DNA of 64,000 nucleotides from Desarmillaria ectypa (Eukaryota > Basidiomycota > Agaricomycetes > Agaricales > Physalacriaceae). The notes beneath the pieces are model-generated. The model saw only the letters and a list, made by a program, of their open reading frames with translations. It made no database searches and had not been told where the DNA came from. Made by a program: the position numbers and the translations under genes. This document shows positions 23,601 to 35,387 of this stretch, one piece after another (position 1 is the stretch's first letter; every line of letters starts with the position of its first letter). The stretch lies in NCBI GenBank assembly GCA_030407005.1, contig JAUDYN010000001.1, positions 558,001-622,000 on the forward strand, in the 5' to 3' direction.

Positions 23601-23807
23601 TGGGAGTGCTTGATGAAATCTTTTCTGATTCAATGAATACGAACGCTCATCACTCCGTGAGTAGTCTTGCTATTCTTTTCACTGAGAATCTAATATGACC
23701 GGTGGTCTAGATGGACCCGCACAAATCAATGGTGTGGCCCTTCTTAGGTCGTATGTATCGATATCTGTGGTGCCCTCGACATCGAGAAAAGGGCAAAGTG
23801 CAAGTGT
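20646..23807 (+). pseudogene. DUF6535-type membrane protein gene with frame breaks
   Basis: The N-terminal region is acidic and disordered. Introns 20,949-21,012 and 21,177-21,230 join NDPFNYEDKY through DSVDVLLVF to AGLFSAVVTTFVSQTSQSL. The DUF6535 core carries paired membrane segments (VWVNSLWFTSLSLSMATALV; later LLPVLMHLALGIFFVGLVVF). A C-terminal region of about 470 aa is alpha-helical in character. Breaks: an in-frame TGA at 20,906-20,908 (CGA to TGA would explain it), an apparent one-base loss near 21,618, an unresolved frame change at 22,270-22,390 and another near 23,540. The end reads MDPHKSMVWPFLGRMY after a 54-bp intron (23,657-23,710). Long open stretches suggest recent loss. Family function is unknown. 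Confidence 0.72.
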
Positions 23808-25092
23808 GAATCTTTTGTATGGCAACAGATTATCTGTGCCATCGCATCAAGGTGCTCGATCGAACCAAGACTCTGAAGCTTTTTCGACCTTATTCCAAAG
23901 GTGTATCACAATATTTTTACGCCTCAACGAGGTCTTAGGAGAGCCGTTTCGAATGGCCACTACGAATTGATTGAGCAGAATCAGTGCATTTGCCTAGTTT
24001 GAGATAAAAGATAGCATACGCATGGTTCTTCAATGTTCAATTGTGCCTTCAATGTCTTTGTCATTTGAATAGAAAGACAGTGGTTTGCTTCAAGAACCGG
24101 CCCTAAAGTCCAGCGATTGTTTTCCGGCCCGGATGGTACTTTTCTTTGATTCACAACCTTATTCCAGCTACTTGTCTTCGCCGGCGGCAGCTTCTGTAAT
24201 GAGGGAGTAGCGGACAAGTGGACGACGCTTCAAGCTTCAACTTCTATCTACACCTAAAATTGGACTGTTGTTGCGCACCAAGGCATTGAACTTTGAAGTC
24301 GAGGTGTGTGACTGACAGAGATCTTGGCCGAGTATTTATTTGCTAATGATATCATCAACACCCTATGTTGTGAAGACCAATAGACCCCAATTTCTCCATC
24401 GTCATCGTTTAATACTCTAAATTGGTGGTCCATCTACGAACAGCACTCAAGCAATCATAAGCAGCGAAAGTGTCAAACTGGCACACGGAGCAACGAAAGC
24501 AATCGTGGTCGATGCGGTCTTGCTCAAATTAGGTTTTGCATTTCAATGCAAGTCAGATTTGTCAGTTCGATGTGCTCACTGAGGTTCATGCACATGCATC
24601 ATAGATGAGCTTGCGACAGCCATCTTTACCATTGATATTCTCTAACGACGACAGATTTAATATCTACGCTCAGCCGCGTTCCAGGCTCTTCAGTCAGCAC
24701 CCGGAACGAGGGCAACCGTTCATCTCATGACGCGGCGGTCACGAGTCTAAGTTCTAGTGAACGCTCGTGGTTTAGCATGGCAACCCGTCTTTATACTTGC
24801 GGCCTGGTGGGTCCTCTCCTCTCGCGTTTCGGATTAGAACTGCCTATCTCCGGGACTAAACTTTGTCTGTTCGTGGATTTACTTGTGGTTACAATGGCCC
24901 TGATATGACTTAGCGCTTTTGCTTCCAAATTCTCCGTCGAACTAATATATCTTTGATCTTTCCGAAGAATGTCCAAAGGAATGCGACCACGATGTTATCA
25001 TACATACAAATAGACCTTGCATATGGCTTACGGCCCGGGCTCTTCTTATCCACTATAAAGTCAGTAGAAATGGACGTAGCAGCTGGTAAAAG
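23808..25092. other. intergenic, no gene supported
   Basis: Only short conflicting frames. The proximal promoter of the secreted protein gene at 25,093 must lie at its right end. Confidence 0.45.
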
Positions 25093-25982
25093 ATGCGGGC
25101 TTTTCCCTTCTTTTTCCTTTTTTGTCTTCTCTCCCTAGCAGCAGCAGCCGACTGGTATACAGTCGAATGGGATGCTACGTATGTCATATTCTATCTCCTC
25201 CGCGCCATGCTCTGATAACGACCGTTTCCCTCAGCACTTTCACGGCCATGTCGGGTGATATGCTCGTTCCCGACCTGCCGACGCCCGGAGGTACACCCTA
25301 TGTCTGGCCAGGGTTGCAGTCCAACAACGGCGTCCTCCAAGCCGTGCTTGACGGGCGAAGCGGGACATGGTGGATTGGTGATGGGTTCTATGGCACGCCC
25401 TCACTCTCCTGGGGTAACGGATTCAACGTGTACCCCGGAGATACAGTGCATTTTGAGTTCAGTGTCGTGAGTTTTCAGGCGTCTCAGAATCCAAATATAT
25501 GAATATCGCTTCTGTAGAGTGGGACCAAATGGACATGCACCCTCTCATCTGGCTCCAAATCGGCGTCGACGGTGCTTAATATAACAGGAAACATCATGAA
25601 TCGGTGTGGCATTTTCCTTCTTCCCTTTTCTTCTTCTTTTTTCTCACCCCCTCTTCCTTCATCTAGTGCTATCTTTGCCGTCGAGGTACCCTAGTATTAT
25701 TCTTCCCTTCCTCCTTCCATTCATGTCGTTCTCAGCTGTACGATGTTGCATTTGATTTCGGCCCGATCACCTATAGGAACGTCAAGATCACTGCGACAAC
25801 AGCCGCATCGAGTTGGTGCGGGTCCTGGCCGCATCTTGGAAGCTATGTAGGTCGTCTTCTACTACTCAGTGGTCGTCATGCTCATACTCGTGTTCATGGT
25901 GCAGCCCTTCAAGGTCATAGGTACCACAGCATCTGGAAATACGTGCAGTATTGCGAGTATCGAGCAAGACAGTGCCGCGTGA
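25093..25982 (+). CDS. secreted jelly-roll-like protein (concanavalin-A-like / eqolisin-like)
   Basis: Six exons: 25,093-25,178, 25,235-25,466, 25,518-25,603, 25,667-25,685, 25,736-25,846 and 25,905-25,982. They sum to 612 nt, 203 aa, in one frame. The start is set by the signal peptide MRAFPFFFLFCLLSLAAAA. The mature protein has the beta-rich pattern of fungal secreted proteins with TFTAMSGDMLVPDLP, VWPGLQSNNGVLQAVLDGRS, TWWIGDGFYG, a YPGDTV turn, SGTKWTCTL and AIFAVELYDVAFDFGP. It resembles the glutamic-peptidase (G1) sandwich fold, but the catalytic Gln/Glu pair cannot be confirmed by eye. Four cysteines could form disulfides. A truncated paralogue fragment lies near 27.83 kb. Confidence 0.75.
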
Positions 25983-26109
25983 ATCAAATTTCTATCCAAT
26001 GCAATTTGACTGCCTCCTCTACAAATCAGGTGCATGATAACAATCGAAGCGAGCCGTAAGAATCCATGTACTACAAACGGCACGCGACCTGTAGTTCGTT
26101 TGCCGACCC

Positions 26110-26974
26110 CTACTTCTTGACAGCATACAAAAAACCGTCATACCCTTTTCCAGTAGCTGTGCCAATTGTCGTCACCTCTACCTCCTCATCGTCTTTCAAC
26201 GCAGCAATGAGCTTCTTCACACCAGTGGAAAAATCACTGGTTTCATCGGGATTCGCGACACGTCCGTTTTGAACAACATTGTCAACGTACTGTTAACACG
26301 CTTAAGCTGGGGGAAAAAGGATAGGAAAATCGGCATACGATAACCCCTCCTTTACGCACAAGCCGCTTAGCTTCGATAAAATAGTTCAAAATATTGGTCT
26401 TGTCAGCGTCGATAAAGACAAAGTCGAATTTCGGTTCCGAGTCCATCTTTTGCAGTGAGTCAAGGGCGGGGCCGACGACGATGTCAACTTTAGAGGTTAC
26501 TCCTGCCCTACTGATATTCTCTGTTGCGGTCTGGAGAACATACCGTGTGAGTTGAGTGCATGGCTTTCGTGATACGAGCCTGCTTACCTTAGCGTGGTGC
26601 TCTTTCAGCTCTAAAGTAATGAGCTTCCCATCATCCGGGAGCGCCCTTGCAAGGTGGATGGTAGAATAGCTAGCAAGGATTAGGATGACTCCACCAAGGA
26701 CCAAATTCTAGACAACCGACCCTCCAAGCGTACCCACTTCCAGGATCCTCTTTGCGCCAATGGACTTTGCCAGCAGGTACAATAGTTTTCCTTGAGCAGG
26801 GCTGACAGAAATGGCTGGCAAACCATTTGCCTCGCTGTTCTGGATTGTAGCGTCGAGAATCTCGTCTTTTTGCAACAGGTGGGAGTTATGGAAGTTGTCG
26901 GATCGTTCCCAGTCAGCGATGGTGGTAACAGGTCGATCTCTGTGGGGCGGTTTTTCCATTTTCTGATGATCCAT
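26110..26974 (-). CDS. class I SAM-dependent O-methyltransferase (CCoAOMT-like, family 3)
   Basis: Exons 26,974-26,721, 26,669-26,588, 26,530-26,339 and 26,289-26,110 give 708 nt, 235 aa, all in frame. Motif I is ILEVGTLGG-YSTI, formed across intron 1. Then LITLELKEHHAK, VDIVVGPALDSL and the metal-site region FDFVFIDADKTN. KGGVI-YVDNVVQNGRVANP is formed across intron 3, and the protein ends KGYDGFLYAVKK. Family members methylate catechol-type hydroxyls with a divalent metal. Length and motifs are typical and no break is seen. The first intron has a weak donor (GTCGGT). It is convergent with the secreted protein gene; the stops are 127 bp apart. Confidence 0.88.
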
Positions 26975-28694
26975 TGGAGACTGGTAATGATACTAGTGGA
27001 ACGTGTCCGAGTTCCGCGAGAGTCCCCTTTATATACCATTCGTCAAATACCTATCATGTGTTCATTGAACCCAGAATCCGGCTCTTAGTAAGACTCTTTA
27101 CGAGTTTCGCAGCTAGTGTGTCGTAACTTGAAAACATACGATGAGGGCAGCGAAGCAGTGAACGAATTCTTGACGGCGTGTGTTGTCGTCAAGCCGAAAA
27201 TCGGCAAAGCACTGGAACAGAGATCCTTTTTAACTGCAGCTGCGTTCAATATGAATGCGTAGTTTTCGAAGCTGAGAAGCCGCTGGAGCTCAAGACGAAA
27301 TACTATGAACCGTGGGAGTGCCAGAATTTTGCATCCGCAGCACAAATTCTTGTCGTAGAACGAAGCCGGAAGGCAACAAGATACAGACTGTGTTCCTAAG
27401 TCCAAAGAAATGGGCTGCGTGCACCGGTAAAAACCGCCAGTTTCCGCAAACTGGGAGACAGGCGCGGCCAGCGCAACTTCTCGAGGGACCCGGGGTGACC
27501 TAGTCTAAATATGTTACCACATATCTGATAACCCTTGATCAACGATAACAAGCAAGATTATCGATAAGCGATGCGCAGCGCCTGCTTTTCGGCTGTAATA
27601 CCGTCGAGCTGCATGCCATAGCCTCGTTCCCACTCGTAAAGGTGATATGCATCTCTTTCAAATCTCTTTCTCCTCGCTGACGGTAGGAGAGATCGTGTAC
27701 GTAGGTACATCGCGCTAGAACAGATGGAGACGAGCCCACCCATTAGTGACAGCCTTTTGAATCAATGTCTTGAATCTCCGGCTTCACGTGTCCATGATAC
27801 CCCTTGGTCGTCATTTGTGTTATTGGCAGCCCTTCGTGGTCTCGGATGCTACGGCGTCTGAAAATATATGTATTATCTGCCATTTATCCGACAAACCTCA
27901 ATAATAACCGCCAAGGTTATCAATAGGTAATGCGCAGCATGTTCTTTTAGCCAGCTGTAACACCCCAGACTTGCTTATCAGTGGGATTTGTAGATGTATT
28001 GACACTCGAGTCCAAGGATTTGGTCGCGAGGGCGTACAAGTAGGCGTCTCACAGCTACATGATTACGAACGATTCACAGGCTTTCGCTCAGTATGACCGA
28101 GAAGTAATGGCCAAGGCGTCGAGATAAACTTGGCTTCAGTGCGCCGAGCCCCAGAGGAAGGGCTTAACTTAGGCTGAAATAAACCTGCAGCGCAATTTTC
28201 CCTTTGGTCGTCATCCTCGGTCCGGAAGGCCACCTGCGAGGTGAGGCAATCGAGCAAAGGCCGAGTAAGTACACCAAAAATGCAGCAGATAAGAAAAAAA
28301 CCTCTATATAACTGAGCTAGAAGGAATAAACAGCGAGCGGAACGAAGATAGATAGAGGCCTACATGCTGTGCCGTCTTCTCTGACTGGCACTCAGACAGA
28401 AACTTGAAGCAGATTAAGGGTTACATACTACAAAGCGACCGTTCAGCGACGTTGAGTATCCTATGATGGTTCAGAGCGGTATAGATATTCGACGTCTTGC
28501 TAGAGAGAAATTTTGGGACGAATAAGAAGCTTAAGCGGCCATCAGATTCGAAGTCGCAAAACAAGCGGATTGCACAGCCACCAACCTGTCGCGTTTCTGT
28601 GCACGTGGTCGCAGCCAACGTCATTCCTACCATCACCTGGATCTCCAGCTCTTCGAATCCCCACCTAGAGCAATAGCTTCCCGTCAGATATCGC
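26975..28694. other. intergenic with gene fragments and a diverged local repeat
   Basis: No intact gene. Segments at about 27,520-27,600 and 27,880-27,965 are similar in order (GATTATCGATAAGCGATGCG against GGTTATCAATAGGTAATGCG), so a diverged tandem duplication is likely. A fragment of the upstream secreted-protein gene lies inside. Confidence 0.45.
27829..27890 (+). pseudogene. degraded last exon of a paralogue of the 25-kb secreted protein
   Basis: After an AG acceptor it reads PFVVSDATASENICII, aligned with PFKVIGTTASGNTCSI of exon 6 at 25,905. The preceding TTGGTCGTCAT also resembles the intron before that exon. Other exons were not found. Confidence 0.45.
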
Positions 28695-31147
28695 ATGACC
28701 ACTGTGAGCAACCCGTCATTAACCCTGCAGGAGGCTGACCTAGGTATTGGACAGACGAGCAACCAAGAGTACACCAATATCCCAGAGTCCGATTCAGAAA
28801 ACGCGGCTCTTAATCCTAACCCAGAACCATGGGCACGACTACGAGATGGAGGGAGCTTGATAGTTCATCCTGATGGACATTCGTATAACTATTCCTATGG
28901 TCCGAAGGGTCTAGCTGGACTGTTCAGCAACCAGTACACGTTTTGGTGTGTAATATTTGCGAGTATTGGAGGTCTGAGTTTCGGGTATGACCAGGGCGTG
29001 GTATGTGACAATGTCTTTATTGTTTGTTTCCGTGCTCATTGATGATTGTTAGATTGCCAATGTCCTGGTGATGAAGGACTTTACGGAGCGCTGGCCTATA
29101 TCACCCTTCCAAGAGGGCCTTATGAGTTGAGCTTCATGTTTTGTTGTCGGAGTGATTCTTATATTATTTTGAAGCCGCTATTCTAGAGCTCGGTGCCTTG
29201 ACTGGATCTGTCTTATCAGGATTCTTTGCCGACCGATACTCTCGGGGATTTTCAATATTCGCTGCATGCGGTATGTTTATGTTACATTAAGCGGCTACCT
29301 TCTGACTAATACCATATAGTTGTATTTTGTATAGGTTCTGCGTTCCAATGCGGCGCTTGGAAACTGTATCATGTATTCATCGGACGTACTGTTGGGGGAC
29401 TGGGTGTAGGAGCATTAAGGTCCGTTCTACCTTCCGTCTATTCAGTGATCGCTTACTCATTGTGACCGAACAGTATGCTCTCGCCATTATACATGGCTGA
29501 AATCAGTCCCCCAGAATTACGTGGATCTCTCATGACCTTGGAACAATTCGCCATCGTTTTGGGAGTCGTCTGTGGTTTCTGGATCGGGTTCTTCACGCGC
29601 TCAAGTAAGCGTTTATTTCATTATCGCCGTAGACTCGCTAACATGTCTGGTATCTCTCAGTACCCAGCTCAGCATCTTGGCGGATACCATTAGGTATTCA
29701 GATCGTTCCTGGAATCATCTTATGTGCTGGGTGCCTATTCCTACCTGCGTCACCTCGTTTGTTGGTTCTTCAGGGCAGGTACGAAGAAGCTTTAGCCAGT
29801 TTGGCGAAGCTAAGACGGCGAACGCCTATAGAAGCCAAAAGAGATCCTTTGATTCAGGTAACAGGTACCATTCTCCCTTTCATCAGCTAATTGACCTGTC
29901 GTTCTAGATCGAGCTTTTAGAGATGCGCGTTGAAGCCACTCTTCTCCAGCGCACCTCTCCCAATGCCGATGACTTGAAGGCTCATGGAACCCTCGGAGAG
30001 CTTCGATCCTGGGGAGCACTCTTCACAAAGAAGTACCGAGCACGTACGGCCATTGGCGTGCTCATGATGGTATTTCAGCGTAAGTTTGAACGTCTTGCCT
30101 GTCCGATAGTTAAAGTGAGAACCATTCCAGAATGGAGCGGCATCAACGCATTACTGTATTATGGTCCGATTCTTGTCAAGAGTATTGGACTATCGGGAGA
30201 AAAAGTTACCCTATTAGTTTCCGGAGGGATTGGCGTCGTCCAATTTTTCGCGGTCATACCAGCCATCTCACAGATTGATCGAATTGGTGTGTATCCAGAA
30301 GGTCCTCATTCTCCTCGTTGCTGATGCAATTTAGGGAGGAAACCCTTGTTGAGAGGTGTGTTGAGTGTGAAGTCCTGGACTAGCAGCTTAGTTCTACTTA
30401 GGCGGAGGCGCGGTAATGACATGCTCGCATTTTGTCATCGCTATTTTGGTCAGTTTTTTTCCCTTAATTTATCTACAGTGATGAACTCTTCCTCAGATTC
30501 TTCTGTATGGCGGGGATTGGTCATCGCATCCCATTGCAGCTTGGTTTGCGGTAGCGTAAGTTCCCATCGCTGTACAGTCTTGCTCCTACCTCACCGCTAC
30601 CCAGGTGCATTTATACGTTTACCGCGTCCTACGGTGTCTCCTTCGGTCCTATCGGATGGGTGCTCCCAAGCGAAGTTTTCCCGCTGTCCATACGGAGTAA
30701 GGGTGTCGCACTGTCCACGGCCTCTAATTGGACCAACAACTGTGAGTCACTTATCCAATACTCCGTGCTTGGCTCGCTGACAATTGTAGTCCTTATCGGG
30801 TTGGTGACACCGGTGCTTGTCGAGTATTCTGCTGCGTAAATGTCGACTTTGCTTGGTGACGCATATGTATGCTGACGTTTTGATCGCAATAGCGGGACAT
30901 TTATGATTTTCTCTACTGCGTGCTTTCTTGCATATCTGTGGGCGACGTATAGTGTTCCTGAGACAGCAAATGTCTCGCTAGAGGATATTGATGCTGTCTT
31001 TGGTACCTCATTAGGAAAGGACGATGAATTGGTTCGACAACAGGTCGGTTTTATCTTTTCTTATAGGACGCTTTATGCTTATGATAGTTTAAGATTGAGG
31101 AGGAGATGGGATTACGTGAAATCATTAGAGACTTTGCGGATACGTGA
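28695..31147 (+). CDS. MFS sugar-porter family transporter
   Basis: A gene of about 13 exons. It starts MTTVSNPSLTLQEADLGIG and ends IRDFADT at 31,145-31,147. Sugar-porter hallmarks appear in order. GGLSFGYDQGV (first membrane segment) is followed by SGFFADRYSRGFSIF, VFIGRTVGGLGVGALS and MAEISPPELRGSLMTLEQF. Next come LPASPRLLVLQGRYEEAL and a central cytosolic loop. In the second half are GINALLYYGP, DRIGRKPLLRG (joined over two introns), GPIGWVLPSEVFPLSIRSKG, SNWTNNFLIGLVTP, VPETANVSLEDID. All checked junctions keep the frame, for example GLM-TAILELGAL and FAVA-CIYTF. It should have 12 membrane segments in the plasma membrane; substrate undetermined. A rather long N-terminal cytosolic stretch is present. 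Confidence 0.88.
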
Positions 31148-31700
31148 GGCTTCTATCTCATGTTCTGGATATATTGTAGCGTAATAGTTCTATAATTTGG
31201 CTGCTGATGTGAATCATCTTTTCGTACAATTTAGTTATAGATGATGAAAACATCCTTCAATGCAGCTTTTCACTCACTTCTTCACCGTCCAGCTAGCAGT
31301 ACTGTTGTCGCCGTCGGGATGGATCGACTGAGAAGTTTAATCCAGTGAACACTTGAAGTATAATAAGGATTGAGTACCAGGGAGACCGCTGCCTGAAACT
31401 CGTAGAATAGCTCGTTCAGCCGCAGTCGCTTTGATAGTCTATAGTTGGAGAATTCACGGTCACGGTTGGAGTCTTACAATCCGGTTGTCACTGTCGTAGT
31501 TAACCGCTCCGAGCCACGGGAGAAGGAGCCATCATCAAAAACCTAGTCTTCTGCATCACCGGTTGTGACGGAAAGTGTCAATGTTACAATTTCTTCAAGG
31601 TACAAACATACATGGCTGAGTTCGCGTTTGATGATTAAGTTATATTCGTGGTAAGGTTTCCTTCTAAAGGTTGTGTCCATAGTAGTCGTGATTTGCAGCC
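31148..31700. other. convergent intergenic region
   Basis: Lies between the ends of the transporter and the Myb gene; no gene seen. Confidence 0.5.
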
Positions 31701-32699
31701 TTATGATATGGGGAAAGGCAAGCGCATCCCTTGGGGTGGGCTGTTGTACATGGCGGGAGGGAGCTGCGGTATCGGGGCCGAGGGAAGGGACATGTGTACG
31801 ACGACTGGGCCCGACGATGACGTCGCGGGCTGGAGGTTTTGGACGTACGGTACAGGACCCGATGCCGATACGGAGTGACCTTGGCTACGTCGCGAATCAA
31901 TGTTACCCCGTGTTATACTGTTGTACCTACGGTAGATGTTGATTAACGTTTATATTGAAAACAGTCAGACGAGAAGATTTTACCTATTCTTGGCCGACAG
32001 GCCTGTTCTTCCGGGGAAATACGTTTTAACGATTTTTGTCCAGACTTTGCCGTGTTCACTGACGGCCTTTATGAGGAGGGCATCCTGAAGTATTGAATGT
32101 AAGCGACGTCAAGATGTCAGGTTTAATTGACTTTACCCCTTCGGGTGTCCAGGTAGTCCTGTCAATCGCGGGATTCAAGGTATCCGTCCAGCGCTTCGCG
32201 CACTCTGAATAAGCGAGCTTTCAGTCAGGACCTTCGACGCCACACAACAAAAATTCGACAAACGGTCGCTATTCCTGCTCTGCACCATTGCGGCTACCAT
32301 TGACCACCTGTCGGACAAGACAAAGGGGGGAAGAATTCAATGTCATGTAGAAGAAACATAAGTATAAAGTTTGTTTACCTCGTGCCGCACTGCTCGATCG
32401 CTTTGACGAGTCTCGCATCCTCATCCGGAGACCATCCACCTTTGACCACATCCGAGGCCATTTTGGCGAACCAGCGTTTTCGACAGTCTTTATTTGTTCG
32501 GTCCGGGACATGTTTGGCGATCGCGTACCACTTGGACGGGCTCGCGCTGTCGGGGTCCTCTGGTGAACATTGTTTAGGGCCGGAGTACCGCTTAAAGTGG
32601 AGGGAGCAGCAGCGCACCTTTCTTAACAGCCTCGCGAAGGAGGCGGTCCTCCTCTTCTGTCCAGGACCGCCTCTCTCGAGTAGCGGAACCCTTTTGCAT
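31701..32699 (-). CDS. three-repeat Myb/SANT DNA-binding protein
   Basis: Six exons: 32,699-32,618, 32,559-32,379, 32,307-32,264, 32,204-32,137, 32,084-31,984 and 31,926-31,701; 702 nt, 233 aa, every junction in frame. Repeat 1: RRSWTEEEDRLL to RTNKDCRKRWF (about residues 10-62). Repeat 2: GGWSPDEDARLVKAIEQCGT through RNSDQCAKRW. Repeat 3: TTWTPEGDALLIKAVSEHG through GRTGLSAKNRY (about 115-160). The regular Trp spacing of Myb helices is visible. The C-terminal tail is Pro/Ser-rich (SAPIPQLPPAMYNSPPQG) and may be a short activation region. It is small for a three-repeat Myb. A nuclear transcription factor is likely; the target is unknown. Confidence 0.85.
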
Positions 32700-33629
32700 G
32701 ATTGAGGGCTAGTATTTATAAGATGAATCTTGAAAAATGGGTGATGATGGGAGTACCTTCAGGGTCCTCTTGTTTTCAATCTGGGTTGTTGGCGCCTGAA
32801 CCAAATAGATCCGGTTACTTGTTGTCTTCCGGTCCCGAGCGGGCCTTGAAACGCTTACATTCTGTTTTCTGTTTTGTCGTATCTTGGACCGTATGGTATC
32901 ATCCCGTTTTTTTTTGGTTATGTTCTGACGTGATTCTTTGATTAGATGCTTCATTTTTCCCAGGAAGATCCGAACCTTGACGATCTTCCCACATGTCTTT
33001 GCTAGGCTCTGGTTGTTGGGTTCGTCGTACAATGCATAATTGACAGGCATGTTCTTCTAATGTGGCGTCACCAAAGCATATTGTGCCGAATTCATGCTGT
33101 GGTGCTCCCTCCATCTGAGCAGGTGCCTCGACGCTGTCAATCTGGATGCGAAGGCGTCACACGTATTGATGATTCTGATTTTGAACATCGAATTACATCT
33201 TAGGGCCGATGCATCGGGGTATCATAAATTTAAGTATTGAAGGACGCTGGCCCCTTCGAAACCCGTTAAAGGTTGCTTTAGATGAAGGAACCTATGTACA
33301 TAATGTACCGTTGCCTAACTACAGTTTTAACTACGTGGAGAAAATCAGGGCGAGAGCCAGGCACGTATTGTATTGGGGTTGTGATTAGATAACGGTGGCT
33401 GACCATCACAACATTGCGGTAGTAATGCGAAAGATGTTCGAAGGTACGTATCATACGGCGCCAAGTGACCTCGCCAATGCCCTCACCTGGAGGGCCCCAG
33501 GTGAAAAAAAAAGGGCGCGGGTATTTAGAGAAGAATCTATGGACAGGAGATGGGGGACGAGGATGATGCGTATTGATACAGTTGAGGTCGGATAACGAGA
33601 GTGATATGTAAAGAGCGAACGAAGAGAAT
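32700..33629. other. intergenic, no gene supported
   Basis: Upstream of the Myb gene. Small minus-strand frames (32,709-33,114) are lysine-rich low-complexity reading and not convincing. Confidence 0.45.
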
Positions 33630-34865
33630 CTACAGGCTGAATCGACTACCATTGTTGTGTTTTTCCAAGACAGCGCTTCCCCGTTGCCACATGTCAATGA
33701 AAAAGTCTGAAACTTTCTTTTGTTCGAAGGTCGTTGGGTAATTAATGGCGAGCTCCGCATCACTCGGTGGACCCTTGTGGCGATTGAATGGTTTTCGAAA
33801 TATATAATGCTGGGCGGTAGCAAGTATTGGTCTGTGGAGACTGTCAGACCAGATGGTATGATGTGACGGAGAAACAGACGTACGTTGCTGCTAGAGACGC
33901 TATCAAAATTATTCGTGTCGATAATGTGGGGTGATATCCGTTAGTCATAATGTCCTGTCAATGACTGTTACACTGGGACAGAAATCTGAAAGCGGCGTAC
34001 GCACTGCCAGATGAGCCGTGTTGCGATCAAACAAGTAACGGAGTCCACGACTCATGCCGTTTTGTTTGTTAATTAGAAGGTCGATGCCTAAAGGCATTAG
34101 GAATAGCCCGACGGATGCACACCCAAAAAGCTAAAATACAACAAGTCGGTACGATCAGAATCGAATCAATTGCGAAAAACGTACCAAAGGAGGCCTCTGC
34201 TTCCATATCATCGATAACCCCGCAAGTATGGGAAACACGATAACGATCGCCCAGTTGGAGTGGAGCGAGCTCCCGCATAACAAACCTTCCTTCAGCAACA
34301 CAATTCTAATGCCAAACGACACACCGCCATTGAGGACGATAAAGATGATCCCTCCTAGGCGTGCAAACTCGAATGCACCCAAACAAAAGCCCAGGAAAAT
34401 AAAACCGAGAATGATTGACGTGAGTACGATGTCGGATACGCCATTATTGTTGATGCTGTTGATGATAGCAGCCCAGGCTTGAGTAACGTCAGTTTCAAGA
34501 TGTGCGATGGACCGACCATACGACCCACATAAAACCCCTGCTGAAAGGCCTATACCAGCACCGGTCGTGAGCCTCCATCCTCTAATCCCAGCAAACGATA
34601 AGGGCATGCCAATCAAGAGGCAGCACCCTATCCACAGCATCGCCGGGGGAGAGAACTTGACACCTGCCCCATCAGTCGCCTCTCCCTGGGCAATTATGTC
34701 CTGAGTAGACGAATCGACCACTTGAACAGTCCCAGATGAATTCGAGACGATGGCCTTCCGAGGGAGTAGTCCTGGGGCCGGCGCGACATAAGCATGAACA
34801 TAAAAAAACTGGCATAGGAGCCACAGGAGGATAGGTAGGCTTTGTCCGCGGACCGCCGTTGCCAT
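33630..34865 (-). CDS. DUF4203 (TM7S3/TM198-like) multi-pass membrane protein
   Basis: Exons 34,865-34,185, 34,130-34,005, 33,954-33,884 and 33,831-33,630; 1,080 nt, 359 aa, in frame. The signal peptide MATAVRGQSLPILLWLLCQF is followed by a luminal stretch with an NSSGT glycosylation site. A run of about seven membrane segments follows (MLWIGCCLLIGMPLSFAGI, SIILGFIFLGFCLGAFEFA, GGIIFIVLNGGVSFGIRI, WAIVIVFPILAGLSMIW, FGCASVGLFLMPLGIDLLI). The family-typical LINKQNGMSRGLRYLFDRN and TNGYHPTLSTRIILIAS follow, and the cytosolic tail starts AQHYIFRKPF. A 181-codon frame overlapping the last exon in another phase is a shadow. Role in fungi is unknown. Confidence 0.85.
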
Positions 34866-35031
34866 GGGTTAACGAGCGTGGGGTGAGACAGTCAGCTTAG
34901 AGCTTCGAGTCTCTGTAGATACGGCCGGGGAGGGAATCTCGACGGGTATAGAGAAAAAATCTCTAGCAAGGGATCGTGGTGGTATAAGTGGTGAACGAGG
35001 ATTATGAAGGTGTATTCTGTGCGATCATCTC

Positions 35032-35387
35032 TTAGCACATTATGAAATAGAGAACGACGACAAGAATTTCCATTGCTGCGGCCCGAAATAGATCGCGTAG
35101 CGACCAATTGATTCCGGTGCAGAGGATAAGGAAATACGACTGTGCTCGTTGTGTGGCAACAACAGGAACGTTCCTGACTTGAGGTATGAGGCGGTGACGG
35201 GAGTTGGTCGGTGTAACAATGGTTTTCGAGCACCTTTGAGCTTGGTGGAAAGGCTGCAAGTCGCTTGCGACGCATCGTAGAGCTGCGATAGACGTTTCCT
35301 ATGATCATCGTCCAGACCGTGATAGTATCCGGCTGATTGGACGCTACATAATTTATGTAGTAAGTACGTGAGAAACGGAACAGCCAT
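35032..35387 (-). CDS. hypothetical protein, 99 aa, hydrophobic C-terminus
   Basis: Two exons (35,387-35,234 and 35,177-35,032) with a 56-bp GT-AG intron give 300 nt in frame. It begins MAVPFLTYLLHKL and has a charged middle (GLDDDHRKRLSQLYD). It ends with a hydrophobic stretch (MEILVVVLYFIMC) that could be a tail anchor. It lies 167 bp upstream of the DUF4203 gene on the same strand. No family recognised. The clean junction is the main support. Confidence 0.45.

Noticed and set aside
25093..31147. Secondary-metabolite cluster made of O-methyltransferase and MFS transporter
   Set aside because: No backbone synthase, oxidase or cluster regulator is adjacent. The transporter is a sugar-porter type, so the neighbourhood looks ordinary.
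33278..33823. 181-codon minus-strand frame
   Set aside because: It overlaps the last exon of the DUF4203 gene in another phase. The exon's own frame gives the family-typical C-terminus, so this is a shadow.
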